Shown here: positions 12,598 through 21,493 of the stretch, one piece after another
How the letters are laid out: the number at the start of each line of letters is the position of its first letter
Position numbering within the stretch: position 1 is the stretch's first letter
NCBI GenBank assembly: GCA_019310975.1
Contig: JAFDDH010000042.1
Span: 1-38,519 of the forward strand
Direction: 5' to 3'
Length of the DNA: 38,519 nucleotides
Origin: Deltaproteobacteria bacterium
GTDB lineage: Bacteria; Myxococcota_A; UBA9160; UBA4427
Program-made: the position numbers and the translations under genes
The notes under the pieces: model-generated
Seen by the model: the letters and a program-made list of their open reading frames with translations, nothing else
Told to the model about the DNA's origin: nothing
Databases searched by the model: none

Positions 12598-15309
12598 CTA
12601 CTCTTCGGCGCAGAGAACCTGGCGCTGGTAGGCGGCGACGTCGGGGAAGGATTTGAAGGGTGTGCCCGCCACCGCGCCCGAGTCGGGCAGCGGTGTGGCC
12701 CCGCTGCGCTGCAGAATGCCGGCCACCAGGCGCTTCAGAGCCTGAAGCGGAGAGCCCTCGGAGGGCACCAGCTGCGAGGGATTGAAGCGGTGGCTGTGCA
12801 GGCGGATCACCTTGAGCGGCTTGTCGGGATCGTCCAGCCAGTTCAGCGCGAGATCGATGACGAGCACCGGCTTGGCGGAGAGCCCCGAGACCGCGGCCAC
12901 GGCCACGGCATCGATGCGTGCGAAGGGGACCTTGCTGCCACCGCGGCCCTCGACCTCGATTTCGAGCGCGTCCGGCTTGATGCCGACCGGCACGCCGGTC
13001 ACGATTTTGATTCGGCGCAGACTGCCACCCGTGAGCGTGATGTCCACGACGTCCGTCAGGTCCCGGCCCACGGCCTGCGCCGGGGCGTTCACACCCTCGA
13101 TCGGGCCGCGAGCCGGAGTCGGCGCCGGCGGGGCAGGCGACGCAGCCGGCACCGCGGTCCGGGGTGGAGCGTTCGACTGCGGCGACGGGCCAGGCGGAGC
13201 CGGCGCGGCCAGCTCGCTTGCCGGCGGCGTGGGCGCGGAGAGCGAATCGTGCTCGATGTCGGTCGGCTGGTAGCGGGCGATATCCTCGATCCCCGGCGAG
13301 GCACCGACGGGTGGCAACGAATCGACGGGCGGCGCCTGGCTGGACTCGGGCTCGACCGTGGTCAGTGCGGAGGCTGTGCCGAGCGCAGCGACCCCGCCGC
13401 CTTGGCTGGCCAGCGTCGGACTGCTGCTCAGGGGCGCCAGCGGTGCGGTGTCCGAACCGGATCCCGGCTCGCACGTAGGCGTCGTGGCCGCGGGCGGAGT
13501 CTGCGGAGCCGACGCCTCGATGGGCGTACCATCGAGTCCGCCGCGGTCGAAGAGTGCGGCCGCCTGCTCCGACGCCTTGTCGAGATCCGAAATCATCGAC
13601 GGATCGTTCCAATCCTCGGCATTCGGATCCGTCAGCTCCTCGCCTTCGGCCATGCCCAGATCGCCGGAAAACTCGCGCTCCAGGCTCTGTAGCGAGAGCG
13701 CATTGGGATCGACGTCGTCGGGATCGGCACCCGTCTGAGAGCCGACGGGTGCGGACCCGTGATTCTGCTGCGCGAACTCCTCTGGATCCGTCAGCTCGTC
13801 CGTGCTGTCGAGATCGATGTCGGAGTCCGCCGGACGCCGGGTCGTCTGCTGCGGCGGCGCGGGTGCAGGCGCTGGAGCCGCTTCGGGTGTGGCCGGCTCG
13901 AGCGGCGGGATCGAGGCGCGCACCTCGTCCACCAATGCCTCGAGACCCTCGCGTGTGGCCTCGTCGAGCGTGACGTCCTCGAGCGCAATCGCGGCCGCGC
14001 GATGTGTGAGCTCAGGATCCAGATCGCGCGCGACGCGCACCACGCGCTGCGCCAGCCCGGTACCGAGACCACGCGGGTGCTCGACCGCCCGCCGCAGCGC
14101 ATCCAACGCCGCCTCGGGCTGACTGTCATCCAGCAGACTCTCGCCGATGCGAATCGCGAGCGCGGGCTCGACCTCGACGTCGCTCACGTAGGTGGTGATT
14201 TCGGTCCAGTATCCGATCGCCTTGGCGGCGTCCCCAAACCGCACGCAGTCGCGCAGGACGGGCAGGATGGCGCTGATCGCGTCCGCGGCCTCGCCACGCT
14301 CGCGTGCGATCGTCCAGTAGGCCAGCGCCACCTCGCGATTCTTCGGCACCTCGGCGTGGGCTTTGCGGAGCGCCTCGAGGGCGGTACCGGGATTGCCCTC
14401 CTCCTCGGCCCGCTCGGCCAGATCGAGTGCCGGATGTCGCAGCGGCTGGCTGCCGGAATCGGACAGATCCACGAGCTTCTTCTCGAGCTTGAAGATCTTC
14501 ATCGAGAGGGCCACCACGATACCCAGTGCGGCGCCCACGCCGATCGTGGCCAAGGGCGCGATCTGGAAATTGTCGATCCAGATCGCACGCACGAACAAGA
14601 GCTCGACGAAGACCCAGACCGGCATCAGCAGCCAAGCCGGCAGGTTGAAATTCCCACCGGCCCCGCGCACCGCGTATGCGGCCAGCAACGCGGCCACGAG
14701 CCCCGTCGCGCCACTCAGCGGGACGCCGCCCTCGGCGTCCAGAAAGCGGAAGGCCAGAGCCGGCAAGACAGTGCCGAGCAGGCAGAATCCGCCGAAGATC
14801 GCCGAGCCCCAGGCCGCCTCGAGCCCGATGCCAGCCAGTACGAAGAAGAGCAGCGACACCACCAGCGCCAGCAGGGTCTCGTGTGCGAAGACGTGCAGGA
14901 GGTAGTTGGGGATCGGCGTCCCCTCGTGTCCGATGCCGAGTCGCCAGGCCGGAAAATCTCGCATCCGCGCGTTGAACGCCTCGTCGGCCAGCGCCTCGAA
15001 CCTGCGCTGCGTGCGCTGCTGCATGCGCTCGGAGTGGAAGATCGGGCCGGCGCCCTCGTCCTTCTGCAGATCATACGCGTGCGAGACCACATCGACGAAG
15101 TCACGACCGAGCACCTGGCGGTCGCGCTCCGAGACCTCCACCTCGGCGTTCTGCTCGAAAAAACTTCGCGCCGCCGCGAGCGCCTCAGCCGACTCGCTGC
15201 CCTCGCCGCCATCGGTGACCAGCACGAACAAGGAGCTGAGCAGCATCAGTCCGCCGATCGCGTAGGTAGCGATGGGATGGCGACCGAGTAGATCGTTGAT
15301 GCCGCTCAA
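12598..15309 (-). CDS. Rhomboid-fold pseudoprotease with TPR-like repeats and conserved C-terminal domain
   Basis: This 903-aa protein starts with a membrane helix (about 12-31), a soluble loop (about 32-130) and then a six-helix rhomboid fold (about 132-275). The expected nucleophile remains (Ser199 in PLSGATGLVAALL), but the rest of the site is changed. The catalytic His is Thr255 (in LATIGVGAALG), and the oxyanion H-x3-N pair is Ala148 and Ser152, although His143 persists. It is therefore probably an inactive rhomboid, comparable in principle to iRhoms or Derlins. Helical TPR-like repeats (about 295-460) follow, then a long Pro/Ala-rich acidic linker (about 470-755) and a compact beta-rich domain (about 755-903) starting near VVDITLTGG. 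The layout suggests a membrane scaffold or substrate-holding protein. The role is unknown. Confidence 0.85.
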   Translation of the reverse strand: MSGINDLLGRHPIATYAIGGLMLLSSLFVLVTDGGEGSESAEALAAARSFFEQNAEVEVSERDRQVLGRDFVDVVSHAYDLQKDEGAGPIFHSERMQQRTQRRFEALADEAFNARMRDFPAWRLGIGHEGTPIPNYLLHVFAHETLLALVVSLLFFVLAGIGLEAAWGSAIFGGFCLLGTVLPALAFRFLDAEGGVPLSGATGLVAALLAAYAVRGAGGNFNLPAWLLMPVWVFVELLFVRAIWIDNFQIAPLATIGVGAALGIVVALSMKIFKLEKKLVDLSDSGSQPLRHPALDLAERAEEEGNPGTALEALRKAHAEVPKNREVALAYWTIARERGEAADAISAILPVLRDCVRFGDAAKAIGYWTEITTYVSDVEVEPALAIRIGESLLDDSQPEAALDALRRAVEHPRGLGTGLAQRVVRVARDLDPELTHRAAAIALEDVTLDEATREGLEALVDEVRASIPPLEPATPEAAPAPAPAPPQQTTRRPADSDIDLDSTDELTDPEEFAQQNHGSAPVGSQTGADPDDVDPNALSLQSLEREFSGDLGMAEGEELTDPNAEDWNDPSMISDLDKASEQAAALFDRGGLDGTPIEASAPQTPPAATTPTCEPGSGSDTAPLAPLSSSPTLASQGGGVAALGTASALTTVEPESSQAPPVDSLPPVGASPGIEDIARYQPTDIEHDSLSAPTPPASELAAPAPPGPSPQSNAPPRTAVPAASPAPPAPTPARGPIEGVNAPAQAVGRDLTDVVDITLTGGSLRRIKIVTGVPVGIKPDALEIEVEGRGGSKVPFARIDAVAVAAVSGLSAKPVLVIDLALNWLDDPDKPLKVIRLHSHRFNPSQLVPSEGSPLQALKRLVAGILQRSGATPLPDSGAVAGTPFKSFPDVAAYQRQVLCAEE

Positions 15310-15418
15310 GGCTTCCTATCCCTCTGCGACCCCACACGGTCGCGACAGCCATCCAGCCGCACGAGCGCTCTGCGCTGTGCGTCTGATGCGCAAGTGCTGA
15401 TCGTAATAACGGTGAGAT

Positions 15419-15431
15419 CAGACACAGTCTG
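15419..15431. promoter_or_regulatory. Short perfect inverted repeat in a divergent intergenic region
   Basis: CAGAC-ACA-GTCTG lies between the divergently transcribed pseudo-rhomboid and DUF3604 genes. It could be an operator for either. The 215-base region is less GC-rich than its surroundings, but no -35/-10 pair is convincing. Confidence 0.3.
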
Positions 15432-15524
15432 TAGTTCTTTGCTCTGTGGTCCCCTACGCGACAGTTACCCCGAGGGGCACAACCCGGATGTGGGCTCACA
15501 ATGTGCTAACCCAGGGCCAGGACG

Positions 15525-17582
15525 ATGGATTCTCCCGATCTCGCCGAGCGCAGACGACTCGGGCCCCGGGGCTCCGGCTTCCCGCGGCTGGCCCTCGCCC
15601 TGCTCTGGCTGAGCGCATTCGGCTGCGACGACGCCTGGCTGCCAACCCAGATTGGGTCGCACACTCCCGCGCTCGTCGAGGAGTCGGCACGGCTCGGTCC
15701 CGGCTTCTCGCTGGACGCCAAGATCGACACCCACGACATGTTGGTCGAGGACATCCACGCGCCGCGGCACGCATCCGACGGCGGCGGGCGCGCGTGGTTG
15801 GTGGACGGCGATCCCCGCCCCGCCTTCCGGGCCGGCAGCGCGGCGCGCTTCGAGATCGTCTACCAGGCCGGGCCACTCGGCATCGCCGAGGGCGGCGCGC
15901 TCTATTTGCAGGCGCCGCCCTTCTGGGACTGGGACCCACCGCAGGTCCGCTTCGCCGACGCCCCTGGCTACACCGAGGTGAGTACTGAAGCCGAGGGTGT
16001 GGAGCTTCTGCTCGATGACTTCTCGGGCGAGATCCTGGTCATCCTGATCGGCGGCCGCGGTCTGGTCGCGGGCGAACGGATCCACATCGTCTACGGCGCC
16101 GGCGCGCTCGGCACACGTGTCGACCCCTACGCGGAGGACGCGACGGCGATCTATCTCTCGGTGGACGGCGACGGCGACGGCATACGCGAGCTGCTCTCCG
16201 AGCAGCCGAGGGTCGACATCCTCGCGGGACCTCCGGCGCGGCTCGTAGTCACTCTGCCCACCACGGCCGCACCGGGTGAGAGTGTGGATCTGACGCTCGC
16301 CATACTCGACGTACGTGGCAATGCCGGCGCGACGGTCGCCGGCGCGCTCTCCTTCATCGACCCGCCGCCTGGCCTCGAAGTACCCGAGCGCGTCACACTG
16401 ACCGCGAAGCATGCTGGGCGGATCACGATCCCCATCGTCGCCCGCGAGCTCGGCGTTCACCGGCTCAGCCTGATGGGCCAGGGCTCGCTCGAAGGACTGG
16501 TGGGCCTCTCGAATCCGATCCTCGTCGAGGCCGACCCGGCCCGCGTGCTCTGGGCCGATCTGCACGGCCACTCGCAGCTATCCGACGGAACGGGCACACC
16601 CGACAGCTACTTCGCCTACGCACGTGAGGTCGCGGCCCTCGACGTGGCTGTGCTGACCGACCATGACCACTGGGGGATGCGGGCCCTCGACAGCCACGCC
16701 GACATGTGGGACGAAATCCGCGCAGCCGTGAAGCGCCATCACGAGCCCGGGCGCTTCGTCACGCTACTCGGATATGAGTGGACGAGCTGGCTGCAGGGCC
16801 ACCGGCACGTCCTCTACTTCGAGGACGAAGGCGAGGTCTACTCCAGCGTCGACCCCCGCTTCGACGATCCCCTGGAGCTCTGGGCGGCGCTCCGCGGCCA
16901 GCCCGCCCTGACTTTCGCCCATCACTCCGCCGGCGGCCCGATCTCGACGAATTGGAGCTTCCCGCCGGACCCGGTACTCGAGCCGCTCACCGAGATCGTC
17001 TCGGTCCACGGCAGCAGCGAGGCCATCGACGCACCCGGCCTCATCTACAATCCAGTGCCCGGCAACTTCGTGCGCGACGCCCTCGCGGCGGGCTATCGCT
17101 TCGGCTTCGTGGGCAGCGGGGACGGCCATGACGGCCACCCCGGTCTCAGCCAGATCGCCGCCCCGAGTGCCACGGGCGGACTCGCCGCCATCCTCTCGGC
17201 GGAACGTACGCGAGAGGGCATCCTGCAGGCCATGCGCGGGCGCCGTGTCTATGCGACCAACGGCGTACGCATCTTCCTGCGTGTGGAGCTCGACGGCGTG
17301 CCGATGGGCAGCCTGATCGCGGCACCCACGCTCTCGGATCGAACGACGCAAGAGCTCGTCATCGACGTGGTCGCCACGAGCCCCCTGGAGCGCGTGGACC
17401 TGGTTCGCAGCGGCCACGTGGTGAGGCTGCCCGGCGACGAGCGGCTCCGCTTCGAGCACACCCGCGAGATCCCGCGCCTGATGCCCGGCGAGTACCACTA
17501 CGTGCGGGCCGTGCAGCTGGATGGCGGCGCCGCCTGGTCGAGTCCGATCTACGTCGACTCGGAGCCGGCCAGCACAGATTGA
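15525..17582 (+). CDS. PHP-domain/DUF3604 lipoprotein, putative metal-dependent phosphoesterase
   Basis: This 685-aa exported protein has a basic N-region, a hydrophobic core and the lipobox LSAFGC (Cys34). Residues 35-335 form beta-rich, Ig-like or jelly-roll regions. From Asp345 the PHP motif begins with DLHGHSQLSDG, followed by LTDHDHWG, and later FAHHSAGG and GSGDGHDGH supply further His and Asp ligands. DUF3604 proteins are predicted metal-dependent phosphoesterases of the PHP superfamily; few have measured substrates. Here the N-terminal lipid anchor places the enzyme in the periplasm or outer membrane, so an extracellular phosphate ester or polymer is more likely than a nucleotide. A C-terminal beta domain (about 590-680) ends the protein. 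The gene is convergent with the XRE regulator, 12 bases apart. Confidence 0.85.
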   Translation: MDSPDLAERRRLGPRGSGFPRLALALLWLSAFGCDDAWLPTQIGSHTPALVEESARLGPGFSLDAKIDTHDMLVEDIHAPRHASDGGGRAWLVDGDPRPAFRAGSAARFEIVYQAGPLGIAEGGALYLQAPPFWDWDPPQVRFADAPGYTEVSTEAEGVELLLDDFSGEILVILIGGRGLVAGERIHIVYGAGALGTRVDPYAEDATAIYLSVDGDGDGIRELLSEQPRVDILAGPPARLVVTLPTTAAPGESVDLTLAILDVRGNAGATVAGALSFIDPPPGLEVPERVTLTAKHAGRITIPIVARELGVHRLSLMGQGSLEGLVGLSNPILVEADPARVLWADLHGHSQLSDGTGTPDSYFAYAREVAALDVAVLTDHDHWGMRALDSHADMWDEIRAAVKRHHEPGRFVTLLGYEWTSWLQGHRHVLYFEDEGEVYSSVDPRFDDPLELWAALRGQPALTFAHHSAGGPISTNWSFPPDPVLEPLTEIVSVHGSSEAIDAPGLIYNPVPGNFVRDALAAGYRFGFVGSGDGHDGHPGLSQIAAPSATGGLAAILSAERTREGILQAMRGRRVYATNGVRIFLRVELDGVPMGSLIAAPTLSDRTTQELVIDVVATSPLERVDLVRSGHVVRLPGDERLRFEHTREIPRLMPGEYHYVRAVQLDGGAAWSSPIYVDSEPASTD

Positions 17583-17594
17583 ACGCGTATGCGG

Positions 17595-18197
17595 CTAGGA
17601 CACCTTGCGGGCCGCTCGGGGCAGCAGCCCGAAGAAATATCCGCTGAACGGCTCGTCGCCGCGATTCTCCCAGGCGTGCTTGTCGCTGGTCTTGAAGTGC
17701 AGCGTGTCGCCGGCTGCAAGCTCGTACGACTCGTCCAGGACGTCGACGTGCAGCGTCCCCTCCTCGACCAGAATGATCAGCTCACCGCGGTAGCGAAGCA
17801 TCGGCGAATCCGGACCCGACCGCGACCCGTAGCCCGGCTCGTGCGTGACTCGCCAGACATCGATCTTGGACTCCGGAATGCCGGCCACGACCCGCTGCAG
17901 GAGCGAGCCCTCGCGCGTCTGCAGCGTGTCGCGCTCGCTCTGGCGAGTCAGGGCCGCTCTCTGCTCGCCCCGATCGCCCTCGAAGAGCTCGCTCGGCCGG
18001 CGACGCAGCCCGTGCGCGACCTTGAGCAGCACCGAAATCGTCGGCACCGTCTGTAGGTTCTCGATCTTGTGGATCGTGCTGGCCGATACGCCGCTGGTTC
18101 CTGCGAGCTCCTGCAGTGTCAGCCCCGCCTCGTCGCGCCAGCTCCGAATGCGCCGTGCGATGCGGCGCAGCTCGTCCTCCAACGATCGATCCTCCAC
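17595..18197 (-). CDS. XRE-family transcriptional regulator with C-terminal cupin
   Basis: This 200-aa cytosolic regulator has a helix-turn-helix at about residues 5-65 (LQELAGTSGVSASTIHKIEN is the HTH core). A small beta-barrel cupin follows (about 110-190), with the PGYGSR and VEEGTLHVDV segments and the GDTLHF turn. Such HTH-cupin proteins sense a small ligand in the cupin and control amine, amino-acid or phosphonate metabolism in known cases. The start chosen is the GTG at 18197, because the longer frame up to 18269 adds 24 residues without HTH homology; no strong Shine-Dalgarno decides it. It is divergent from the GT2 gene over 81 bases and could regulate it or itself. The ligand is unknown. 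Confidence 0.88.
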   Translation of the reverse strand: MEDRSLEDELRRIARRIRSWRDEAGLTLQELAGTSGVSASTIHKIENLQTVPTISVLLKVAHGLRRRPSELFEGDRGEQRAALTRQSERDTLQTREGSLLQRVVAGIPESKIDVWRVTHEPGYGSRSGPDSPMLRYRGELIILVEEGTLHVDVLDESYELAAGDTLHFKTSDKHAWENRGDEPFSGYFFGLLPRAARKVS

Positions 18198-18278
18198 ACC
18201 CGCCCGACCACGGAGCCGGCGACACCCAGGTCCACACACGATCCACGCGGCGACTGTGCACGATACCATCGAAGGGCC

Positions 18279-19289
18279 ATGCAGCGCGACGCCAAGGTCT
18301 CGATTCTATTGCCGGTACACAACGCCGTCTCGACGCTCCCGGTGTGTCTTCGCAGCCTCGCCCGCCAGACGGAGACCGCGTGGCACTGCGTTGCGGTCGA
18401 TGATGGATCCACGGACGCAAGCCTCGATCTGCTGCGGGCCGCCGCCGCGCAGGATCCGCGCTTCGAGGTGGTGGCGACCCCCCACGGCGGCCTTGTGGCC
18501 GCCCTGCGTACTGGGCTCGCACGCTGCGGAGCACCGCTCGTGGCCCGCATGGACGCGGATGACGTCATGCATCGCCACCGCCTGGAAGCTCAACGCGAGA
18601 TGCTCGATGCGGCGCCCCAGCTCGCCGCGGCCGGCGCCCGGGTCAGGATCTTCCCGCGCGCTGGCCTGCGCGACGGCCGACGCGCCTACGAGACCTGGCT
18701 GAACGCGCTGGGCGATTCCGAGAGCGTGCGAAGAGACGCATTCGTCGAATGCCCGGTCGCGCATCCGACGCTGATGATCCGGCGCAACGTGATCGAGTCG
18801 TTCGGTTACCGCGAGACCGCCTGGGCCGAAGACTACGATCTCGTATTGCGTCTGCTGGCCGCCGGCGAGGAGATCGCCATCCATCCGCGCCGCCTACTCG
18901 GCTGGCGCGACTCTCCGGGCAGACTATCGCGCACCGCGCCGGAGTACCGGCCGGATCGCTTCACCGACTGCAAGGCGGCTCACCTCGCCTCCGGCTTCCT
19001 CGAGGCCACATCACGCTATCTGCTCTGGGGCTACGGCGACACCGGCCGCACGCTGCGACGGGCGCTTGCCAGACACGACCGTACGCCCTCGCACATCGTC
19101 GAGCTTCACCCGCGACGACTCGGACAACGCATCCACGGCGCACCCGTCATCCACCCCGACGAGCTTCGGAAGATGCGGCCCGGCCGACTCGTGGTGAGCG
19201 TGGCCGGCGCGAAGGCGCGTGGACTGATCCGGGGGGAGCTGGCCACGCTGGGCTGGGTCGACGGGCGCGACTTCATCTGCGCGGCTTGA
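18279..19289 (+). CDS. GT2 glycosyltransferase fused to a Rossmann-like domain
   Basis: This is a 336-aa cytosolic or membrane-associated enzyme. The GT-A fold begins with VSILLPVHNAVSTLP, then VDDGSTDASLD, and the metal-binding MDADD at 91-95. The acceptor-side ED motif is WAEDYDLVLRLL at 182-193. From about 247 the glycosyltransferase is followed by a further 90 residues starting WGYGDTGRTLRRAL. This nucleotide-binding Gly-rich turn looks like the sensor or NAD-type domain seen in sugar O-acyltransferase (PglD-like) and related proteins. The C-terminus ends GWVDGRDFICAA, as such domains often do. It probably adds a sugar to a surface glycan; donor and acceptor are unknown. The ATG at 18279 is preceded by GAAGGG. 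Confidence 0.85.
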   Translation: MQRDAKVSILLPVHNAVSTLPVCLRSLARQTETAWHCVAVDDGSTDASLDLLRAAAAQDPRFEVVATPHGGLVAALRTGLARCGAPLVARMDADDVMHRHRLEAQREMLDAAPQLAAAGARVRIFPRAGLRDGRRAYETWLNALGDSESVRRDAFVECPVAHPTLMIRRNVIESFGYRETAWAEDYDLVLRLLAAGEEIAIHPRRLLGWRDSPGRLSRTAPEYRPDRFTDCKAAHLASGFLEATSRYLLWGYGDTGRTLRRALARHDRTPSHIVELHPRRLGQRIHGAPVIHPDELRKMRPGRLVVSVAGAKARGLIRGELATLGWVDGRDFICAA

Positions 19290-19433
19290 ACGTGACCGCA
19301 GCGACTCATGCCGGTGTGGACGTGCGGTCGCTCGTCGGCGTACCAAATCGACCACCGGATGCCCGATTGCAGCCACCCGCGAACGAATCCATCCGTCGGG
19401 CTGATCTGCATGCGCATGCGGGGCCGGGCACAC

Positions 19434-19450
19434 TTGGCACAGTGATTGCT
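19434..19450 (+). promoter_or_regulatory. Strong candidate sigma-54 (RpoN) promoter
   Basis: TTGGCACAGTGATTGCT agrees with the RpoN consensus YTGGCAC-N5-TTGCW and has exact GG-N10-GC spacing (GG at 19436-19437, GC at 19448-19449). It lies about 140 bases before the small gene at 19592. An imperfect palindrome CTGCAT-GCGC-ATGCGG precedes it at 19406-19421. Apart from this and the octamer repeat, the 302-base gap 19290-19591 shows nothing. Confidence 0.65.
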
Positions 19451-19546
19451 TCTGCATTCTCTGTATTGAGTGTCCGGGTGACTCTGCGCTGGCCGGCGCG
19501 TCGCGCTCGTGGGAACGGAGTCATCCGGACTGCTCCCGATCTTGCG

Positions 19547-19578
19547 TTCTTGTGTTCTTGTGTTCTTGTGTTCTTGTG
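19547..19578. repeat. Octanucleotide microsatellite TTCTTGTG, four perfect units
   Basis: Four exact TTCTTGTG units run without interruption, preceded by a degenerate CTTGCG. The array ends 13 bases before the ATG of the small coiled-coil gene and directly abuts its GGAG ribosome-binding site. Repeat-number change would alter the distance between promoter and leader, not the reading frame. Confidence 0.9.
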
Positions 19579-19591
19579 ATGGAGAGTCGCA

Positions 19592-19954
19592 ATGGGCGCG
19601 GTCATCCTCCCCTTTCGCCGCCGCATCGATCCCCTCGATCCGACGGCCGAGACCCGCTACGACAGCGTGGTCGACAGCCTGAATCGTCTCGCGGCCGAGC
19701 GCCGGCGCAACGCGCGGCTGGCCCGGGAGATCGAGCGGCAATTCGTCGAGAACGACCTGGTGGTCGCTGGCGGCAAGCGCCGCGGTCAGCCGCTCACCGC
19801 CGAGGGCCGCCGACGACGCATTGCCCAGCTGCTCTCCCTGCACGACGAGCAGCATCGCATCGACGCCCAGCTCCAGCGGCTGGGGGCCGAGCTGGAGTCC
19901 ATGAACACCGACCTCGAGGCATGGGCCCGCGACACCTACGGGCTGGGCCGTTGA
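19592..19954 (+). CDS. Small coiled-coil protein of unknown function
   Basis: This 120-aa soluble protein has no signal peptide and no membrane helix. After a short N-terminus (MGAVILPFRRRIDPLD), nearly all of it is charged helix. Heptad-like Leu/Ile spacing is visible in residues about 25-52 and 68-110, with a basic loop GGKRRGQPLTAEGRRRR between them, so an antiparallel helical hairpin or a dimer is likely. I recognise no family. GGAG at 19581-19584 serves as ribosome-binding site. A sigma-54 promoter lies upstream and an 8-bp microsatellite occupies the leader, so expression may be conditional and possibly variable. It converges on asnS across a 21-base gap holding a hairpin. Confidence 0.72.
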   Translation: MGAVILPFRRRIDPLDPTAETRYDSVVDSLNRLAAERRRNARLAREIERQFVENDLVVAGGKRRGQPLTAEGRRRRIAQLLSLHDEQHRIDAQLQRLGAELESMNTDLEAWARDTYGLGR

Positions 19955-19956
19955 AG

Positions 19957-19973
19957 GGCCGCTCGCCGCGGCC
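19957..19973. terminator. Hairpin between convergent genes
   Basis: GGCCGC-TCGCC-GCGGCC is a perfect 6-bp GC stem with a 5-base loop, in the 21-base gap between the coiled-coil gene and asnS. It could end transcription from both sides, but no T-run follows in either direction. Confidence 0.4.
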
Positions 19974-19975
19974 GC

Positions 19976-21361
19976 TCAGAACTCGGCATTCCCGGGCACG
20001 CGCGGAAACGGAACGACGTCGCGAATATTTCCCATGCCCGTCATGAACTGTATCAGGCGCTCGAAGCCCAGCCCGAATCCCGCGTGGGGCACGCTGCCGT
20101 GGCGCCGCAGGTCCAGGTACCACCAGTAGCGCTCGGGCTCGAGCTCCTGCTCCGCGAGCCTGGCTGTGAGCACGTCCTCGCGATGCTCGCGCTGCGAGCC
20201 GCCAATGATCTCGCCGATTCGCGGGACCAGCACGTCCATCGCCCCGACCGTCTTCTGATCGTCGTTCGAGTACATGTAGAAGGCCTTGATGCCCTTCGGG
20301 TAGTCGGTGACGATGAGCGGCTTCTGAAAGTGCTCCTCGGTGAGATAGCGCTCGTGCTCGCTCTGCAGGTCGACACCCCAGTGAACGGGGAACTCGAAGT
20401 CTCGCCCGCTCGCCTCGAGAATCTTCACGGCCTCGCTGTAATCGATGCGCTCGAATGGTGCCTCGATGACGTGCGCCATGCTGGAGAGCACGGTGTCGTC
20501 GATGCGCTTGTCGAAGAAGGCAAGATCGTCGGCGCAGCGCTCGAGCACCTTTGCGAAGACCGATTTGAGGAAATCCTCGGCGAGGTCGGCCAGGCCCTGC
20601 AGATCGCAGAAGGCCACCTCGGGCTCGACCATCCAGAACTCGGCCAGATGCCGGCTCGTATTCGAGTTCTCCGCCCGAAATGTCGGCCCGAAGGTATAGA
20701 CGCGGGAGAGCGCCAGGGCACCGATTTCGGCCTCGAGCTGTCCCGAGACGGAGAGGTACGTGGGCGCACCGAAGAAGTCATCCGCGAAGCTCGGGTTGCC
20801 GTTCTCGTCGCGCGGATCGTGGCCGGGCTCGAGCGTCGAGACGCGAAACATCTCGCCCGCACCCTCGGCATCGGAGAGCGTGATGATCGGCGCGTGCAGC
20901 TGCACGAAGCCGTGCTCATGGAAGAATTCGTGGATCGCCATGCTGGCGACGTCGCGCACGCGCAGGACCGCGCCGATCGTATTGGTGCGCGGGCGTAGGT
21001 GAGCGATGGTGCGCAGGAACTCGAAGCTGTGGCGCTTCTTCTGGAGTGGGTAGTCGTCACCGACACCCCCCACCAACACCACGCGGGTGCCATCGACCTC
21101 GAAGCGCTGCCCCTTGCCGGGTGAGTCCACGAGCTCGCCTCGGGCCTCCACCGCACAGCCCGTGCTGAGCTGCCGCACGACCTCCTCGAAGCCTTCGCAG
21201 GCCTCGCTACAGACCACCTGCAGACCGTCGAAGCAGGACCCGTCCGTCACCTCCAGGAAGGAGACCTGCTTGGAATGACGGACCGTACGCAGCCAGCCGC
21301 GCACGATGACCTCGCCGCCCGCCCGCTCGCGTGCCAGGATCTCGCGTACCGACTCGTCCAT
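19976..21361 (-). CDS. asnS: Asparagine--tRNA ligase
   Basis: This 461-aa class IIb aminoacyl-tRNA synthetase charges tRNA-Asn with asparagine in the cytosol. The N-terminal OB-fold for anticodon recognition covers about residues 15-105, beginning [15 protein letters not shown]. The catalytic domain has motif 2 ([19 protein letters not shown]) and motif 3 ([21 protein letters not shown]), the latter close to the C-terminus, both characteristic of AsnRS. Length is normal. The ATG at 21361 has GAGGTGG a few bases upstream; an open frame of 250 further codons upstream has no homology and contains the C/A-rich tract. Possessing AsnRS means asparagine incorporation need not depend only on tRNA-dependent transamidation. 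Confidence 0.97.
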   Translation of the reverse strand: MDESVREILARERAGGEVIVRGWLRTVRHSKQVSFLEVTDGSCFDGLQVVCSEACEGFEEVVRQLSTGCAVEARGELVDSPGKGQRFEVDGTRVVLVGGVGDDYPLQKKRHSFEFLRTIAHLRPRTNTIGAVLRVRDVASMAIHEFFHEHGFVQLHAPIITLSDAEGAGEMFRVSTLEPGHDPRDENGNPSFADDFFGAPTYLSVSGQLEAEIGALALSRVYTFGPTFRAENSNTSRHLAEFWMVEPEVAFCDLQGLADLAEDFLKSVFAKVLERCADDLAFFDKRIDDTVLSSMAHVIEAPFERIDYSEAVKILEASGRDFEFPVHWGVDLQSEHERYLTEEHFQKPLIVTDYPKGIKAFYMYSNDDQKTVGAMDVLVPRIGEIIGGSQREHREDVLTARLAEQELEPERYWWYLDLRRHGSVPHAGFGLGFERLIQFMTGMGNIRDVVPFPRVPGNAEF

Positions 21362-21493
21362 GGATGTCCACCTCTGCTCCCGGATTGAGACCCGCTCGGC
21401 GCCGAGCATCGTCGCCACGCACGTTTGCCAAGGTAACGACCCCTGCCCACGCCCCGCTATCCTTCGCGCGTCCACCCAGCGCCCGCCACTTTT

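Noticed and set aside
13759-15291. 510-codon plus-strand frame opposite the pseudo-rhomboid
   Set aside because: The minus-strand product shows membrane helices and a rhomboid fold. The plus-strand frame is rich in Arg, Gln and Glu with no motifs.
19547-19578. Octamer array as a CRISPR
   Set aside because: The units are contiguous with no spacers and are too short, so it is a microsatellite.
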